Below, piece after piece: positions 1-8,089 of a stretch of 64,000 nucleotides of DNA (position 1 is its first letter; each line of letters opens with the position of its first letter). Position numbers and translations under genes: made by a program. The stretch comes from Acidilobaceae archaeon (lineage in GTDB: Archaea > Thermoproteota > Thermoprotei_A > Sulfolobales > Acidilobaceae), in NCBI GenBank assembly GCA_025058835.1, contig JANXEI010000001.1, positions 500,561-564,560 on the forward strand, given 5' to 3'. A model generated the notes under the pieces. That model saw nothing but the letters and a program-made list of their open reading frames with translations. It ran no database searches and was not told the origin of the DNA.

Positions 1-29
1 AATAGCATTAAAAAATTATTTGGGAAAAT

Positions 30-308
30 TTACACTTCTCTAGGCGGGCTCATGAGGTTCTTGCACTCTGTGCAACCCTTCTCTAGATGGGACAAATGAA
101 TACAGCAGCTCGAGAGCGGTTTCCCCTCGTTGTCCTCAATATTTATGATAAGGTATTCCCCCTCCACTCTTCCTTTGGCTCTATGGGGCTTTCGGATTAT
201 CTTCTCCATCTTGAAGGTGTGGCTCCTCTGCAAGTACTCTATTTGGAGTTCAGCCGAGTAGAGCCCGTCTTGATCCACGCTGACCGAGGAAATCTTAGCC
301 TTGAGCAC
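30..308 (-). CDS. Hypothetical protein with C-terminal cysteines
   Basis: I do not recognise this 92-residue protein. It is basic in the middle, has no membrane segment, and ends in a cysteine-rich tail (CC about residue 68, then C-T-E-C near residue 82) that could bind a metal. The start is a GTG; the frame stays open for about 30 codons further upstream without an ATG, GTG or TTG, so the N terminus is uncertain. It is transcribed away from gcvT, and an AT-rich stretch between the two could serve both. Composition looks like a real archaeal protein rather than a shadow, but no family can be named. Confidence 0.55.
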   Translation of the reverse strand: MLKAKISSVSVDQDGLYSAELQIEYLQRSHTFKMEKIIRKPHRAKGRVEGEYLIINIEDNEGKPLSSCCIHLSHLEKGCTECKNLMSPPREV

Positions 309-361
309 TTCCCATCCAGAAACTGTAATGTCTGCGAGGCTAATAACTATGAGCAGAAGGA

Positions 362-370
362 CTTTTTTAG
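362..370 (+). promoter_or_regulatory. TATA-like box upstream of gcvT
   Basis: A CTTTTTTA-type stretch lies about 31-39 nt before the gcvT ATG, as expected for an archaeal TATA box giving a short leader. Read on the other strand, CTAAAAAAG could equally serve the leftward 92-residue gene. Confidence 0.4.
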
Positions 371-400
371 CCGCTCTCCCGCCTCGAGAGCGGTGATTTC

Positions 401-1507
401 ATGAGAACTATTCAGTTGAGAGCGCTCCACGAAGAGATGGGAGCTAACTTCCTCGAGTTCGCTGGGTGGGAGGTGCCGGGAGACTATGGGAGTGCCGTTG
501 AGGAACACCTCTCGGTAAGGAGGGAGGCAGGAATATTCGACATAAGTCACATGGGTAGGCTCCTCATCTCCGGTCCCGATGCTCCAGCCCTTCTAGAGAC
601 GATATACACGAAGAGGGTCAGCAGGACGAAGGAGGGCTTCATGAGCGGCCCCACCTTGGCGCTCAACCACCTTGCCAGAGTAAAGGATGACGAGATGCTC
701 TACAACTTGGGAAGTAGCTGGTTCGTGGTGCCTAACGCAGCCGCGGCAGAAAAGATGAGGGAGCACATGCTCTCTGTTGCTGCTTCTCGAGGGTTCAAGG
801 TGAGCGTAGAGGACTTAAGGGAAAAGCTCTCCCTCCTAGCCCTCCAAGGGCCGAGAGCAGCCGAGATAATGGAGAAGCTCGGCGCAGGGTGGGCCTTGGC
901 CCTCAAGCCCCTCGAGTTCAGGGCTGGGGAAGAGGTGGCCGGCGTAAGAGCTTTCCTCGTGAGCAGGAGCGGGTGGACGGGCGAGGACGGCTTCGAGATC
1001 GCGGCTGAGCCTGGAAGTGCGAGGAAAATCTACCTGGAGGCTGTCAAGGTGGGAGCTAGGCCGGCAGGGATAGTGGCTAGAGATACCTTGAGGATGGAGA
1101 TGGGCTTCGTGCTGCTCGGAAAGGAATACGGAGAGGATGCAGTCAAGTTCCCCTGCGCAGTGAGCCTGAGATACGGGATGGGGGCGATAGACTGGAGCAA
1201 GAGGGACTTCGTAGGGGAGGAGGCGTTGAGGGCATGCAGGAGGGAGGGCGCTAGGTGGGTGAGGGTGGGGCTGGTCATGAGGAGAGAGGCAGGTAGGGCT
1301 ATACCGAGAGAGGGGAGCAAGGTGAAGGTGGAGGACATAGAGGTAGGGTGGGTCACCAGCGGTACCTTCAGCCCCGTGCTGGAGAGGGGAGTAGCTCAAG
1401 CATACGTTCAGTCCTCCTACGCGCTGATAGGCGACGTCGTGGAGGTAGAGATCAGGGGAGAAAGGTATGAGGCAAAGGTCTCGGACTTCCCTCTCATAAA
1501 GAGGTAG
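401..1507 (+). CDS. gcvT: Aminomethyltransferase (glycine cleavage system T protein)
   Basis: GcvT takes the aminomethyl group from lipoylated H protein and, with tetrahydrofolate or tetrahydropterin, releases ammonia and methylene-folate in the cytoplasm. The 368-residue length fits the family. Visible family features are N-terminal LHEEMGA..EFAGWEVP, the DISHMGR segment, the G-W-T-G-E-D-G-F-E loop near residue 190, and the C-terminal EVGWVTSGTFSP segment that separates true GcvT from YgfZ-like proteins. The ATG is preceded by GGTGAT. No H or P protein genes are in the window, so the other glycine cleavage subunits must lie elsewhere. Confidence 0.93.
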   Translation: MRTIQLRALHEEMGANFLEFAGWEVPGDYGSAVEEHLSVRREAGIFDISHMGRLLISGPDAPALLETIYTKRVSRTKEGFMSGPTLALNHLARVKDDEMLYNLGSSWFVVPNAAAAEKMREHMLSVAASRGFKVSVEDLREKLSLLALQGPRAAEIMEKLGAGWALALKPLEFRAGEEVAGVRAFLVSRSGWTGEDGFEIAAEPGSARKIYLEAVKVGARPAGIVARDTLRMEMGFVLLGKEYGEDAVKFPCAVSLRYGMGAIDWSKRDFVGEEALRACRREGARWVRVGLVMRREAGRAIPREGSKVKVEDIEVGWVTSGTFSPVLERGVAQAYVQSSYALIGDVVEVEIRGERYEAKVSDFPLIKR

Positions 1508-1513
1508 TCAGTC

Positions 1514-1630
1514 TTGATCTGCGAGGAGGCGGCAGAGGCGGCAGTAGGCCTCCTTGCTGCCTCTACCATTTTAATTACAGTGTACAAAATCTTTAGAATT
1601 AGAAGCAGAAAAGAGAACTCTAGGCAGTGA
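1514..1630 (+). CDS. Possible 38-residue single-span membrane protein
   Basis: A TTG start seven bases past the gcvT stop, with GAGGTAG before it, opens a 38-codon frame: a short acidic head, a hydrophobic run of about 19 residues (AAVGLLAASTILITVYKIF), then a basic tail. That is the layout of a small membrane protein. Against it, the same bases form an imperfect hairpin followed by a T-rich run, which could be a gcvT terminator, and the last codons overlap the end of the opposite zinc-ribbon gene. Treat as a candidate only. Confidence 0.25.
   Translation: MICEEAAEAAVGLLAASTILITVYKIFRIRSRKENSRQ
1534..1575 (+). terminator. Hairpin plus T-rich run after gcvT
   Basis: AGAGGCGGC at 1534-1542 can pair with GCTGCCTCT at 1556-1564 with one mismatch, and ATTTTAATT follows. 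This could end the gcvT transcript. It competes with the small reading frame through the same bases. Confidence 0.35.
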
Positions 1631-1940
1631 GGCCCTCCCGGACGGCCCCACTGGAGACGAGCTCAGGCTTTACTCTGTTCATAAGCTTGAACTCCCCAAC
1701 AACGTACCTTTCGTTGAACTCCTTTTGAGACATGAAGATGAGTCTCTCGGGCCTCGGGGAGAGCTTTCTCCTGCAGCTGGGACACCTCATCTCATCATAG
1801 CCGCTCATTGCCTTAGATGGGGTTGGCGGACCGTTAAACTTGTTTCTGTTGGTGGCGTCCCCAATAGAGTACCAATACAGCTTGAATCCACACTTGCATA
1901 TTACAGCAATTACGCCGACTCCATTGTAATTTAGACCCAA
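1620..1940 (-). CDS. Small zinc-ribbon protein
   Basis: The core is C-K-C-G-F-K-L-Y-W-Y, a conserved-looking NRNKFNGPPTP segment, then M-R-C-P-S-C-R-R-K-L. The two C-x-C/C-x2-C knuckles about 40 residues apart are a zinc-ribbon pattern. I know similar short unannotated proteins from Desulfurococcales, but cannot name a function. The start chosen is TTG at 1940, preceded closely by GGTGAG, giving about 106 residues. A longer version could begin at an ATG at 2015, but that extension contains an AT-rich element (CTTAATTA) that looks like the promoter. A nucleic-acid or protein-binding role is only a guess. Confidence 0.65.
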   Translation of the reverse strand: MGLNYNGVGVIAVICKCGFKLYWYSIGDATNRNKFNGPPTPSKAMSGYDEMRCPSCRRKLSPRPERLIFMSQKEFNERYVVGEFKLMNRVKPELVSSGAVREGLTA

Positions 1941-2140
1941 AGTCTCACCCCACAGGGGGAGTCCGAAACAAATCGTCACTAACCGGAAGTAATTAAGTAT
2001 CCTCCGGCCCCGCAATGTCTCTGAGGGCCGGGCTCTCGAAGACGGGCAAGGCGTCGGCGAGTTGGAAAACCTAGTATCTAGCCTTAAGGAGACTCGTCAG
2101 ATCTACATGGATTCTCCGAAGGCTGGTATTTAGCTGAAGT

Positions 2141-2186
2141 CTATATATTTTGGGATGGGGCTTTCTGGACGAAACTCTTATTATTA
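2141..2186 (+). promoter_or_regulatory. Promoter region of aIF5A
   Basis: The 2016-2216 gap holds no convincing gene. It carries CTATATATTT at 2141-2150 and a second AT-rich element, CTTATTATTA, near 2177-2186. The nearer one sits about 30-40 nt before the ATG. Confidence 0.45.
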
Positions 2187-2216
2187 CTAGCGTTCGGGAA
2201 CTATAGGGGAAAGAAG

Positions 2217-2618
2217 ATGAGCTATTCGTACGCCTCGCTAGGAGACCTCAGGAAGGGGAGCTACGTGATCATAGACGGCGAGCCCTGCAGGATAGTCGAA
2301 TACTCTACAGCCAAAACCGGAAAGCACGGCAGTGCCAAGGCTCATGTGGTAGCAGTTAGCGTTTTCACGGGGCAGAAGAAGACGTTGGTGGCTCCAGTAG
2401 ACACGAAAGTTCAGGTGCCCATAATAGAGAAGAGGGTAGGGCAGGTCATAGCCGATCTAGGGAACAACGTCCAAGTGTTGGACATGGAGACCTACGAAAC
2501 GCTCGAGATGAGCAAGCCTACGGATGAGCCACAGCTAGCAGAGGCCCTGAAACCAGGAGTTAACATAGAGTTCTGGGTTATATTGGGCAAGCCTTTGATC
2601 GTGAGGCTTAGGTCCTAA
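2217..2618 (+). CDS. Translation initiation factor aIF5A
   Basis: aIF5A binds the ribosome E site and helps peptide-bond formation at difficult sequences. The 133-residue length is typical. The N-terminal SH3-like barrel carries the K-T-G-K-H-G-S-A-K loop, in which Lys36 is the expected hypusine or deoxyhypusine site; the usual second histidine is Ser here. The C-terminal half is the OB-fold. The gene stands alone behind its own promoter, and its TAA overlaps the stop of the opposite TatD-like gene by four bases. Confidence 0.95.
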   Translation: MSYSYASLGDLRKGSYVIIDGEPCRIVEYSTAKTGKHGSAKAHVVAVSVFTGQKKTLVAPVDTKVQVPIIEKRVGQVIADLGNNVQVLDMETYETLEMSKPTDEPQLAEALKPGVNIEFWVILGKPLIVRLRS

Positions 2619-3448
2619 GGGGGCTCCACTCCGTATAGCTTGACCACGTTGTCCACATTGATTTTGTAGAGCTTCTCCTCCTCTTTATACTGGCTCATTT
2701 GTTCAGCAAGGCTCCAGGGACCTATCGCTGAGGGCCTCCTGGCGTCGTCAACGTAATCGCTCTCGAAGACAAAATTCGGCTCCAACGACTTCATTGCATG
2801 CTCCATAAGCCTAGGGGCTCCGTGAAGAGTTGCTGCATAGCCTCTGGCTGTTGCCTCCTTTGCTACCTTTGGATCTGCATGATGGAAGACGAGCAGCTCC
2901 TCCCTCGCCCCTACTCTCTTCGCGGAGAGGTCCACGAGATGGACAGTGATCTCTCCCTCTTGTTCTAGATGCATGTGCACGGGAACGCCCAGATCCCTCG
3001 AGATCTCCATGGCTCTCTCGAGTATTAGCTGGGAGAGCAGAGCCCTTGCAGCGCTGGTCTTGTAGTGCTGCCTTCCGACCTCGCCTATCCCGTGCAGCTC
3101 CCCCCTCTTCAGCCTGTCCTCCACAAGGGAGAGCACTCTATAGGCCAGCAGTAGCACGCTCATCGGGTCTAGCCGGTGCTGGTCTATGAGTCTGTCCACG
3201 TCAGCAGGATGGAAGCCCGCAAGGCAGACAGCTTTTACCCCTCTTACCTTCTTGCACTCCTTTACTTGATGCTCTATCACCTTGGAGTAGGCCTCGAGGG
3301 TGGGGAGGTCCAGCTCATAAGAGGAGGGGGGCAAGGAAACTAGGGCCATGAACCACCCGCCGCTCCTCCTGAACCTCTCTGCTATCTCCTCCGCTCCGAT
3401 CCCCCTAACGGGATTTGAGTGGAGGTGACCGTCAGCTACCGGTATCAA
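2615..3448 (-). CDS. TatD-family metal-dependent hydrolase
   Basis: A 277-residue TIM-barrel amidohydrolase of the TatD type. Metal ligands visible in order are D-G-H-L-H near residue 6, G-E-V-G-R near residue 123, H-M-H-L near residue 160, H-H-A-D near residue 190 and E-S-D-Y-V-D-D near residue 230. TatD proteins are often DNases, but archaeal members are poorly characterised and the substrate cannot be read here. The TTG start overlaps the gatB stop, so it is the last gene of the gatCAB operon; no functional link to amidation is evident. Confidence 0.82.
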   Translation of the reverse strand: MIPVADGHLHSNPVRGIGAEEIAERFRRSGGWFMALVSLPPSSYELDLPTLEAYSKVIEHQVKECKKVRGVKAVCLAGFHPADVDRLIDQHRLDPMSVLLLAYRVLSLVEDRLKRGELHGIGEVGRQHYKTSAARALLSQLILERAMEISRDLGVPVHMHLEQEGEITVHLVDLSAKRVGAREELLVFHHADPKVAKEATARGYAATLHGAPRLMEHAMKSLEPNFVFESDYVDDARRPSAIGPWSLAEQMSQYKEEEKLYKINVDNVVKLYGVEPP

Positions 3449-4881
3449 GAGCCCCTCCCCAACCTTTTCTCTATGGCTTCCCTGATAGCCCTTGGATCGA
3501 GCGCTTTCTTCCCCGTTGCCTTTATCACTGCTCCCACGAGGTAGTTCATTGCCTGAGCCTTGCCGGAAAGGTAGTCCTTCACTGCTCTCTCCTCCCTCTT
3601 CAGGACCTCGTCGATTATCGAGTCCAGGTTTTCAGCCCTCTGGGGCAGGACGGACTTGAGGTCTACCATCGGGTTCTCTGCCAGCTTGGGGAGGACGATC
3701 CCCTTCACAGCATCGTAAGTGTAGACGCCCTCCTTTACGAGCCTCACCAGCTCTGTCACGTATTCTGTAGCTGGCCAGCTGGAGGGGTCGTAGGGATCTC
3801 TGTTCTTCTCTCTCAGCTCACCTTTATAGTCCACAGCAATGAGTCTGGCTGACAGCTGGGGGTCAGCCCCTCTTTTCACCGACTGGAGGAACAGCTCAAG
3901 GGCAGGACGAGTCGTGACTAGGCTCCACGCCATCTCCTTCGACACGCCGAGCTCCACTACTTGAGCGAAGAGGGCAGAGGGATCATTTAGGGCAGCAAGA
4001 GATCTTGCTCTGTCAACCATCTCTCTAAGGAAGATAGGGGGGAGGTCAGGATCTGGGAAGTAGAGGTAGTCCTCCTCCTGCTCCTTCTGCCTCAGAGGCC
4101 TCGTGGAGCCCCTCTCTGCATCCCAGTGCCTCGTCTCCCTCTCCACCTTCCCGCCAGAGGAGAGGATGGCCGACTGTCTCATGATCTCGTAGTTGATTGC
4201 CCTCTCCACGTCGAGAGTGCTCCCTATGTTCTTCACCTCCACCCTCTCCCCTCCCTCCACGCTCACGTTAGCATCTACTCTGAAGGCCCCCTCCAGCCTC
4301 GGGTTGGTGACCCCTAGGTATTCTAGAACTAGGAGCACGTACTCGACTAGCTGCCTTGCCTCCCGAGCGCTCCCAAGATCTGGCTCCGTTATTATCTCCA
4401 GCAGGGGGACGCCGCTCCTGTTGTAATCTACATATGCCTCTGCGCTCCTGAGGATACCCCCCTCCCCATACACAGTCTTTCCCGGGTCTTCCTCTATGTT
4501 GATCCTCCTCAGCCTACACTCCTTCCACTCCCAGGCATGGATGTCCAGGTACCTGACCCTCCCCCCTCTACATATGGGGACGCCTCCTGCCCTCTCGTAC
4601 ATGCTTATCTGGTAGTTTTTCGGCAAGTCAGGGTAGAAGTAGTGCTTCCTGGTGAAAACTATGTACTCTGGTGTGCTACAGCTAAACGCCAGAGAGGCAG
4701 CCAGAGCTAGCTCCACGCTTTTCCTGTTTACTACCGGCAGAGCGCCCGGGAGCCCAATGCAGACGGGGCAAACGTTCGTGTTAGGTTCCATCCCCCTGTA
4801 GTTTGCCTTACAGTTACAGAAGAGCTTGCTCCCCGCCTCTGTCATTTGGACATGGATCTCGAGCCCTATCTTTGCCCTCAG
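3445..4881 (-). CDS. gatB: Asp/Glu-tRNA(Asn/Gln) amidotransferase subunit B
   Basis: GatB selects misacylated Asp-tRNA(Asn) or Glu-tRNA(Gln), phosphorylates the acyl group and receives ammonia from GatA. Family hallmarks begin at once (KIGLEIHVQ, then SKLFC-C and CPVC zinc cysteines), followed by the catalytic core ([36 protein letters not shown]) and a C-terminal YqeY-like domain, 478 residues in all. There is no ATG, GTG or TTG in frame between the foreign-frame stretch under gatA and KIGLEIH. The only sensible start is CTG at 4881, which forms a CTGA overlap with the gatA stop and has GGGGGTGAT upstream. Confidence 0.93.
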   Translation of the reverse strand: MRAKIGLEIHVQMTEAGSKLFCNCKANYRGMEPNTNVCPVCIGLPGALPVVNRKSVELALAASLAFSCSTPEYIVFTRKHYFYPDLPKNYQISMYERAGGVPICRGGRVRYLDIHAWEWKECRLRRINIEEDPGKTVYGEGGILRSAEAYVDYNRSGVPLLEIITEPDLGSAREARQLVEYVLLVLEYLGVTNPRLEGAFRVDANVSVEGGERVEVKNIGSTLDVERAINYEIMRQSAILSSGGKVERETRHWDAERGSTRPLRQKEQEEDYLYFPDPDLPPIFLREMVDRARSLAALNDPSALFAQVVELGVSKEMAWSLVTTRPALELFLQSVKRGADPQLSARLIAVDYKGELREKNRDPYDPSSWPATEYVTELVRLVKEGVYTYDAVKGIVLPKLAENPMVDLKSVLPQRAENLDSIIDEVLKREERAVKDYLSGKAQAMNYLVGAVIKATGKKALDPRAIREAIEKRLGRGS

Positions 4882-6314
4882 TCCACCATCACCCCCGCTA
4901 GGCCTGTAAGGCTCTCCACGAGAAGGCCGAGGGAGATCAACTTCTGCTCCTCCAGAGGACCCGCTATCCACTGGATGCCTACCGGTAGACCATGGGAGAA
5001 GCCTATGGGTTGAACGAGAGCGGGCACTCCCGCGAGGTTGGCGACCACTGTGTACATGTCCATGTAGTAGAGCTTCAACGGATCGTCCAGCCTCTCCCCT
5101 ATCCTTGGGGGCAATATGGGAGAGGCCTGGGCTGCTATGATGCATCTCCTCGTTAATTTCAGCACCTCGTCCCTGATCGCCCTCCTCACCCTTGTCGCTG
5201 CGACGTAGAACTCGTCCCTGAAGCCCTCGCTGAGGGCATACACGCCCATCAAGATCCTCCTCTTGACCTCCCTCCCAAAACCCTTGGCCCTAGCCTCCCC
5301 TACGTATTCTTCCCAAATGCCAGAGGAGCCCTTGCTAGGATAGAATATTCCTGCATACCTTGCTAGGTTGCTGGCTGCCTCTGCAAAAGCTATCGTGTAA
5401 TATGTCGGCAACGCTTTGCTGAGCACCGGTATCCTCACCTCCTCTAGCTCTGCCCCCTCTGAGGAGAGCTTCTCGACGACGTTCCAGAACAGCTTCTCCA
5501 CGGGCTCCTCTGCTCCCTCCACCATCTCTTTCACAAGGCAGATCTTCTGCCCCCTTGCCTCTGCCGGCTCGAGGGAGAAGACGGGGCTTCCAACTCTAAG
5601 GCTTGTGGCATCTCTGGCATCCCATCCTCCTATGACCTCTAGCAACAGCGCTACGTCCCTCACGCTCCTAGCCATGGGAGAGATCTGTTCAAGGCTGTTG
5701 CCGTAGGGTATCAGGCCATACCTGCTCACGAGCCCGTAAGTAGGCTTCAGGCCGACGGTTGCCGTGTACGCTGCTGGTAACCTTGCAGAGCCGCCCGTGT
5801 CGCTCCCTAGCGAGAGGTCTGCGCCTCCATATGCTAATGACGATGCGCTCCCTCCACTGCTCCCTCCCGGAACTCTGGTCAGGTCCCAAGGGTTTCTAGT
5901 AGGCCAGAAGGCGCTCAGCTCCGTGGTGGAGCCCATAGCAAATTCGTCGAGGTTTGTCTTGCCTATCACTATGGCGTCCTCGGCGAGCAGTCTCTCGACG
6001 ACCGTGGCGTTGTAGGGAGATACATAGCCGTCGAGCATCCTGGAACCCGCGGTGGTGGGCAGGGCGGTCGTGCATATGTTGTCCTTTACCGATACCAGAA
6101 GGCCCGCAAGCTTCCCCACCTTTTCCCCCTTCCTCAGCCTCCTCTCCAGCTCCTCTCCGCGCTGTCTGAGCAGCTCGGGGATCTCAAGGGAGATATACGC
6201 CTTTACCTCGCCCTCCCACTTTTCAACCCTCGCTAAGACCTCTTCCACGTGCCCCACTACGTCCCTTCCTTCCCTTATCTTCTCTAGCTCTTGCCAAGCT
6301 TCTCTACTCTTCAA
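4878..6314 (-). CDS. gatA: Asp/Glu-tRNA(Asn/Gln) amidotransferase subunit A
   Basis: GatA is the amidase that releases ammonia from glutamine or asparagine for the GatB site. The amidase-signature triad is visible: Lys77 in V-S-V-K-D-N, Ser153 in G-G-S-S-G-G-S-A and the nucleophile Ser176 in S-D-T-G-G-S-A-R. The 478-residue length fits. I chose the TTG at 6314, preceded by GGGGAGGGAGGG and overlapping the end of gatC by 11 bases; an in-frame ATG at 6350 would add 12 residues lying over gatC. The gene is the middle of gatC-gatA-gatB. Confidence 0.95.
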   Translation of the reverse strand: MKSREAWQELEKIREGRDVVGHVEEVLARVEKWEGEVKAYISLEIPELLRQRGEELERRLRKGEKVGKLAGLLVSVKDNICTTALPTTAGSRMLDGYVSPYNATVVERLLAEDAIVIGKTNLDEFAMGSTTELSAFWPTRNPWDLTRVPGGSSGGSASSLAYGGADLSLGSDTGGSARLPAAYTATVGLKPTYGLVSRYGLIPYGNSLEQISPMARSVRDVALLLEVIGGWDARDATSLRVGSPVFSLEPAEARGQKICLVKEMVEGAEEPVEKLFWNVVEKLSSEGAELEEVRIPVLSKALPTYYTIAFAEAASNLARYAGIFYPSKGSSGIWEEYVGEARAKGFGREVKRRILMGVYALSEGFRDEFYVAATRVRRAIRDEVLKLTRRCIIAAQASPILPPRIGERLDDPLKLYYMDMYTVVANLAGVPALVQPIGFSHGLPVGIQWIAGPLEEQKLISLGLLVESLTGLAGVMVD

Positions 6315-6600
6315 CCCTCCCTCCCCTCCACGGCACTGCGATGTGTCCATCCTTCACCTTCGTGGGCAGCTCCCTCACATCTACTCTATGGCTCTCTCCC
6401 CCATCTCTTAGAGGCCCTCCAAGATCCCACACATAGTAGAGGGGCTCCGTTCCTAGCTCCCTTGCAGCTTCTCCCACTGCTTTGAGGTATTCAGCTATCC
6501 GTGAAAGCTCATCGCACAAGGTCTTCCTTTCCTCCTCGTTGAGAGATATCTTTGCTATCTCTACCAGCTTTTCCATAACTTCCTTGTCCTTACACTCCAA
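6304..6600 (-). CDS. gatC: Asp/Glu-tRNA(Asn/Gln) amidotransferase subunit C
   Basis: GatC wraps round GatA and stabilises the GatCAB heterotrimer. At 98 residues it has the family shape: an N-terminal helical part (V-x-K-L-x-x-I-A-K-I-S-L), an EEER segment, then an extended C-terminal tail ending in a V-R-E-L-P-x-K region. It opens the operon, starting at a TTG. The presence of GatCAB implies that Asn-tRNA and/or Gln-tRNA is made by amidation; with GatDE typical of archaeal Gln, Asn is the likelier product, but that is inference. Confidence 0.9.
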   Translation of the reverse strand: MECKDKEVMEKLVEIAKISLNEEERKTLCDELSRIAEYLKAVGEAARELGTEPLYYVWDLGGPLRDGGESHRVDVRELPTKVKDGHIAVPWRGGRVEE

Positions 6601-6626
6601 GGACTTCTCCCAATCTACTTATCAAC

Positions 6627-6637
6627 AGCTTAAAACT
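6627..6637. promoter_or_regulatory. Shared TATA-like element between gatC and sppA
   Basis: AGCTTAAAACT lies about 30 nt before each of the divergent gatC and sppA starts. Read on either strand it gives a TTTTAAG/CTTAAAA box, so one element could serve both directions. Confidence 0.45.
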
Positions 6638-6669
6638 GCCATTTCCTTTCGCCTCTGAGGGAAATTGTA

Positions 6670-7620
6670 ATGCGCGACCTCTACGTGGCTGGGGCAGCAG
6701 TTCTCCTGAGCGTTCTGATTGTTCTCTCTGCTGTGGCAACGGCCCAATGGGTCAGGGCCATAGAGGTATCTGCGCAGTTGGCTGCACAGGAATATGTAGC
6801 GCTCGTAGAACTGTACGGTCCAATAGATTATGATACCGGCGACGTCTTTGGCACCTCTGGCATAACGCCCAGAAAAGTGGAGAGGTTGGTAGACAAGATA
6901 ATTAGGGACAAGGCAGCAAAGGCTGTGGTTCTCGTAGTGAACAGTCCTGGGGGCACCGCAGCCTCGTTCGAGGTCTACGAGCTGATCAAGAGGCTATCGC
7001 AAGAGAGGGTGGTAGTCGTATACTTCACCGACGTGGGCGCCTCTGGCGCCTACCTCATGTCTCTTCCTGCCGACCTGCTCGTGGCTCATCCCGCATCTCT
7101 CGTAGGCTCGGTAGGCGCTGTGGCAGTGCTCCTGAACTTCAAGGGACTCCTTGACAAGTTAGGGATTAACGCAACGACCGTGACAAGCGGTGACCTAAAA
7201 GACGTAGGTAACCCGTACAGGGAGTTGAAGGAGGAAGACGTGGAGTACTTGAGGGAGATCGTGATGTCCCTTGCGGAGGTCTTCTTCGAAAAGGTGAGGG
7301 AACACAGGGGTGATAAGATAGTAAACATGAGGGAGGTGATGAGGGCAGGGGTGTATCCTGCAGGAAAGGCAAAGCAGCTGGGCCTCGTGGACCTCGTCGG
7401 CACCTTAGATGCTGCAGTTCAGAAGGCCAGGGAGCTGGCCAACCTCTCCTCGGATGTTCCAGTTAGGAGGGTAGAGCCAGACATAGATTTCTTCGAGATA
7501 GTGAGTAGGTTCCAGCCTTCTATGAAAATACCGAAGCCCTCTCCCCTCTCTGTTGAGATATTGTTCATGTGGCCTTTGCCTCAGGCGTACGAAGTGGTAG
7601 TCATAAGGCCTTGGGACTAG
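6670..7620 (+). CDS. sppA: Signal peptide peptidase SppA, S49 family
   Basis: A membrane-anchored serine protease that degrades cleaved signal peptides or membrane proteins. Residues 5-27 form one hydrophobic N-terminal segment; the rest should face outside. The catalytic Ser/Lys dyad is visible as Ser125 in G-A-S-G-A-Y and Lys177 in T-S-G-D-L-K-D, with the oxyanion-type N-S-P-G-G loop at 91-95. At 316 residues it is the short single-domain form usual in archaea. It is monocistronic, divergent from gatC, and its TAG shares the CTAG tetranucleotide with the stop of the opposite DUF296 gene. Confidence 0.92.
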   Translation: MRDLYVAGAAVLLSVLIVLSAVATAQWVRAIEVSAQLAAQEYVALVELYGPIDYDTGDVFGTSGITPRKVERLVDKIIRDKAAKAVVLVVNSPGGTAASFEVYELIKRLSQERVVVVYFTDVGASGAYLMSLPADLLVAHPASLVGSVGAVAVLLNFKGLLDKLGINATTVTSGDLKDVGNPYRELKEEDVEYLREIVMSLAEVFFEKVREHRGDKIVNMREVMRAGVYPAGKAKQLGLVDLVGTLDAAVQKARELANLSSDVPVRRVEPDIDFFEIVSRFQPSMKIPKPSPLSVEILFMWPLPQAYEVVVIRPWD

Positions 7621-8030
7621 CCCTCTAGCTCCCATACCTTCAGCCCGTGCTCCCAAGGTTTCCTCTCCAGCAGCGGTCCAGGCACCTCTGTTACGTAGAG
7701 CTCTACCATGAAAACTGAGGCTCTCATGAGGTGACCGCCAACAGTGCTCCCGTCCCTTCTGCTTAGCACAGCGTGAACGTGAGGGAAGGGCTCACCGTCC
7801 ATGAGAGATATGTTGCCGCTGAGGGAGACTAGCTCGGTCCTCTCCTTCACTTCTATTGGCTCGTACCTCCTGGTCTCCAGGTCGTAGTAGGCTAGAGTTG
7901 CATCTTCGAAAGATCCTATAGCAAAAACGGCTGCCTTCTTTATCTCGTTCTTCCTCGCGAACTCCTTTAAAAAGCTCAGGAGCTCTGCGCCTTTTGGTAC
8001 GCGTAGGAGAAAGCTCCTCACCTTCCTCAC
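7617..8030 (-). CDS. PPC/DUF296 domain protein
   Basis: A 137-residue single-domain protein of the PPC (DUF296, PD1-like) family, trimeric proteins found in archaea and bacteria and fused to AT-hooks in plants. The metal-site histidines of the family are visible in F-P-H-V-H-A (about residue 83) and G-G-H-L (about residue 98), and the N terminus has the R-S-F-L-L-R-V-P-x-G-A-E-L strand. The molecular role in archaea is not established. The start is one of two GTG codons six bases apart within a GGTGAGGAAGGTGAGG run. It is convergent with sppA. Confidence 0.85.
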   Translation of the reverse strand: MRKVRSFLLRVPKGAELLSFLKEFARKNEIKKAAVFAIGSFEDATLAYYDLETRRYEPIEVKERTELVSLSGNISLMDGEPFPHVHAVLSRRDGSTVGGHLMRASVFMVELYVTEVPGPLLERKPWEHGLKVWELEG

Positions 8031-8054
8031 CTCTGTTCATAACATCAATATAAT

Positions 8055-8065
8055 CCCTTTAAACG
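8055..8065 (+). promoter_or_regulatory. TATA box of the ABC exporter operon
   Basis: CCCTTTAAACG lies about 25-35 nt before the ATG at 8090. The central TTTAAA is palindromic and could also serve the divergent DUF296 gene. Confidence 0.5.
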
Positions 8066-8089
8066 CTTGATGGTCCCTAGCGGGGGAAA

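Noticed and set aside
836-1399. A 187-codon minus-strand frame inside gcvT
   Set aside because: Antisense shadow: Pro/His/Leu-rich composition and full overlap with a clear family gene. The same holds for other long antisense frames, for example 5416-5706, 15447-15902 and 16216-16941.
2016-2216. Short frames (19-23 codons) between the zinc-ribbon gene and aIF5A
   Set aside because: Too short, no ribosome site, and the stretch is better explained as promoter sequence.
4882-5145. An N-terminal extension of GatB of about 88 residues
   Set aside because: It lies entirely under gatA in another frame, has no GatB similarity, and the family starts at KIGLEIH.
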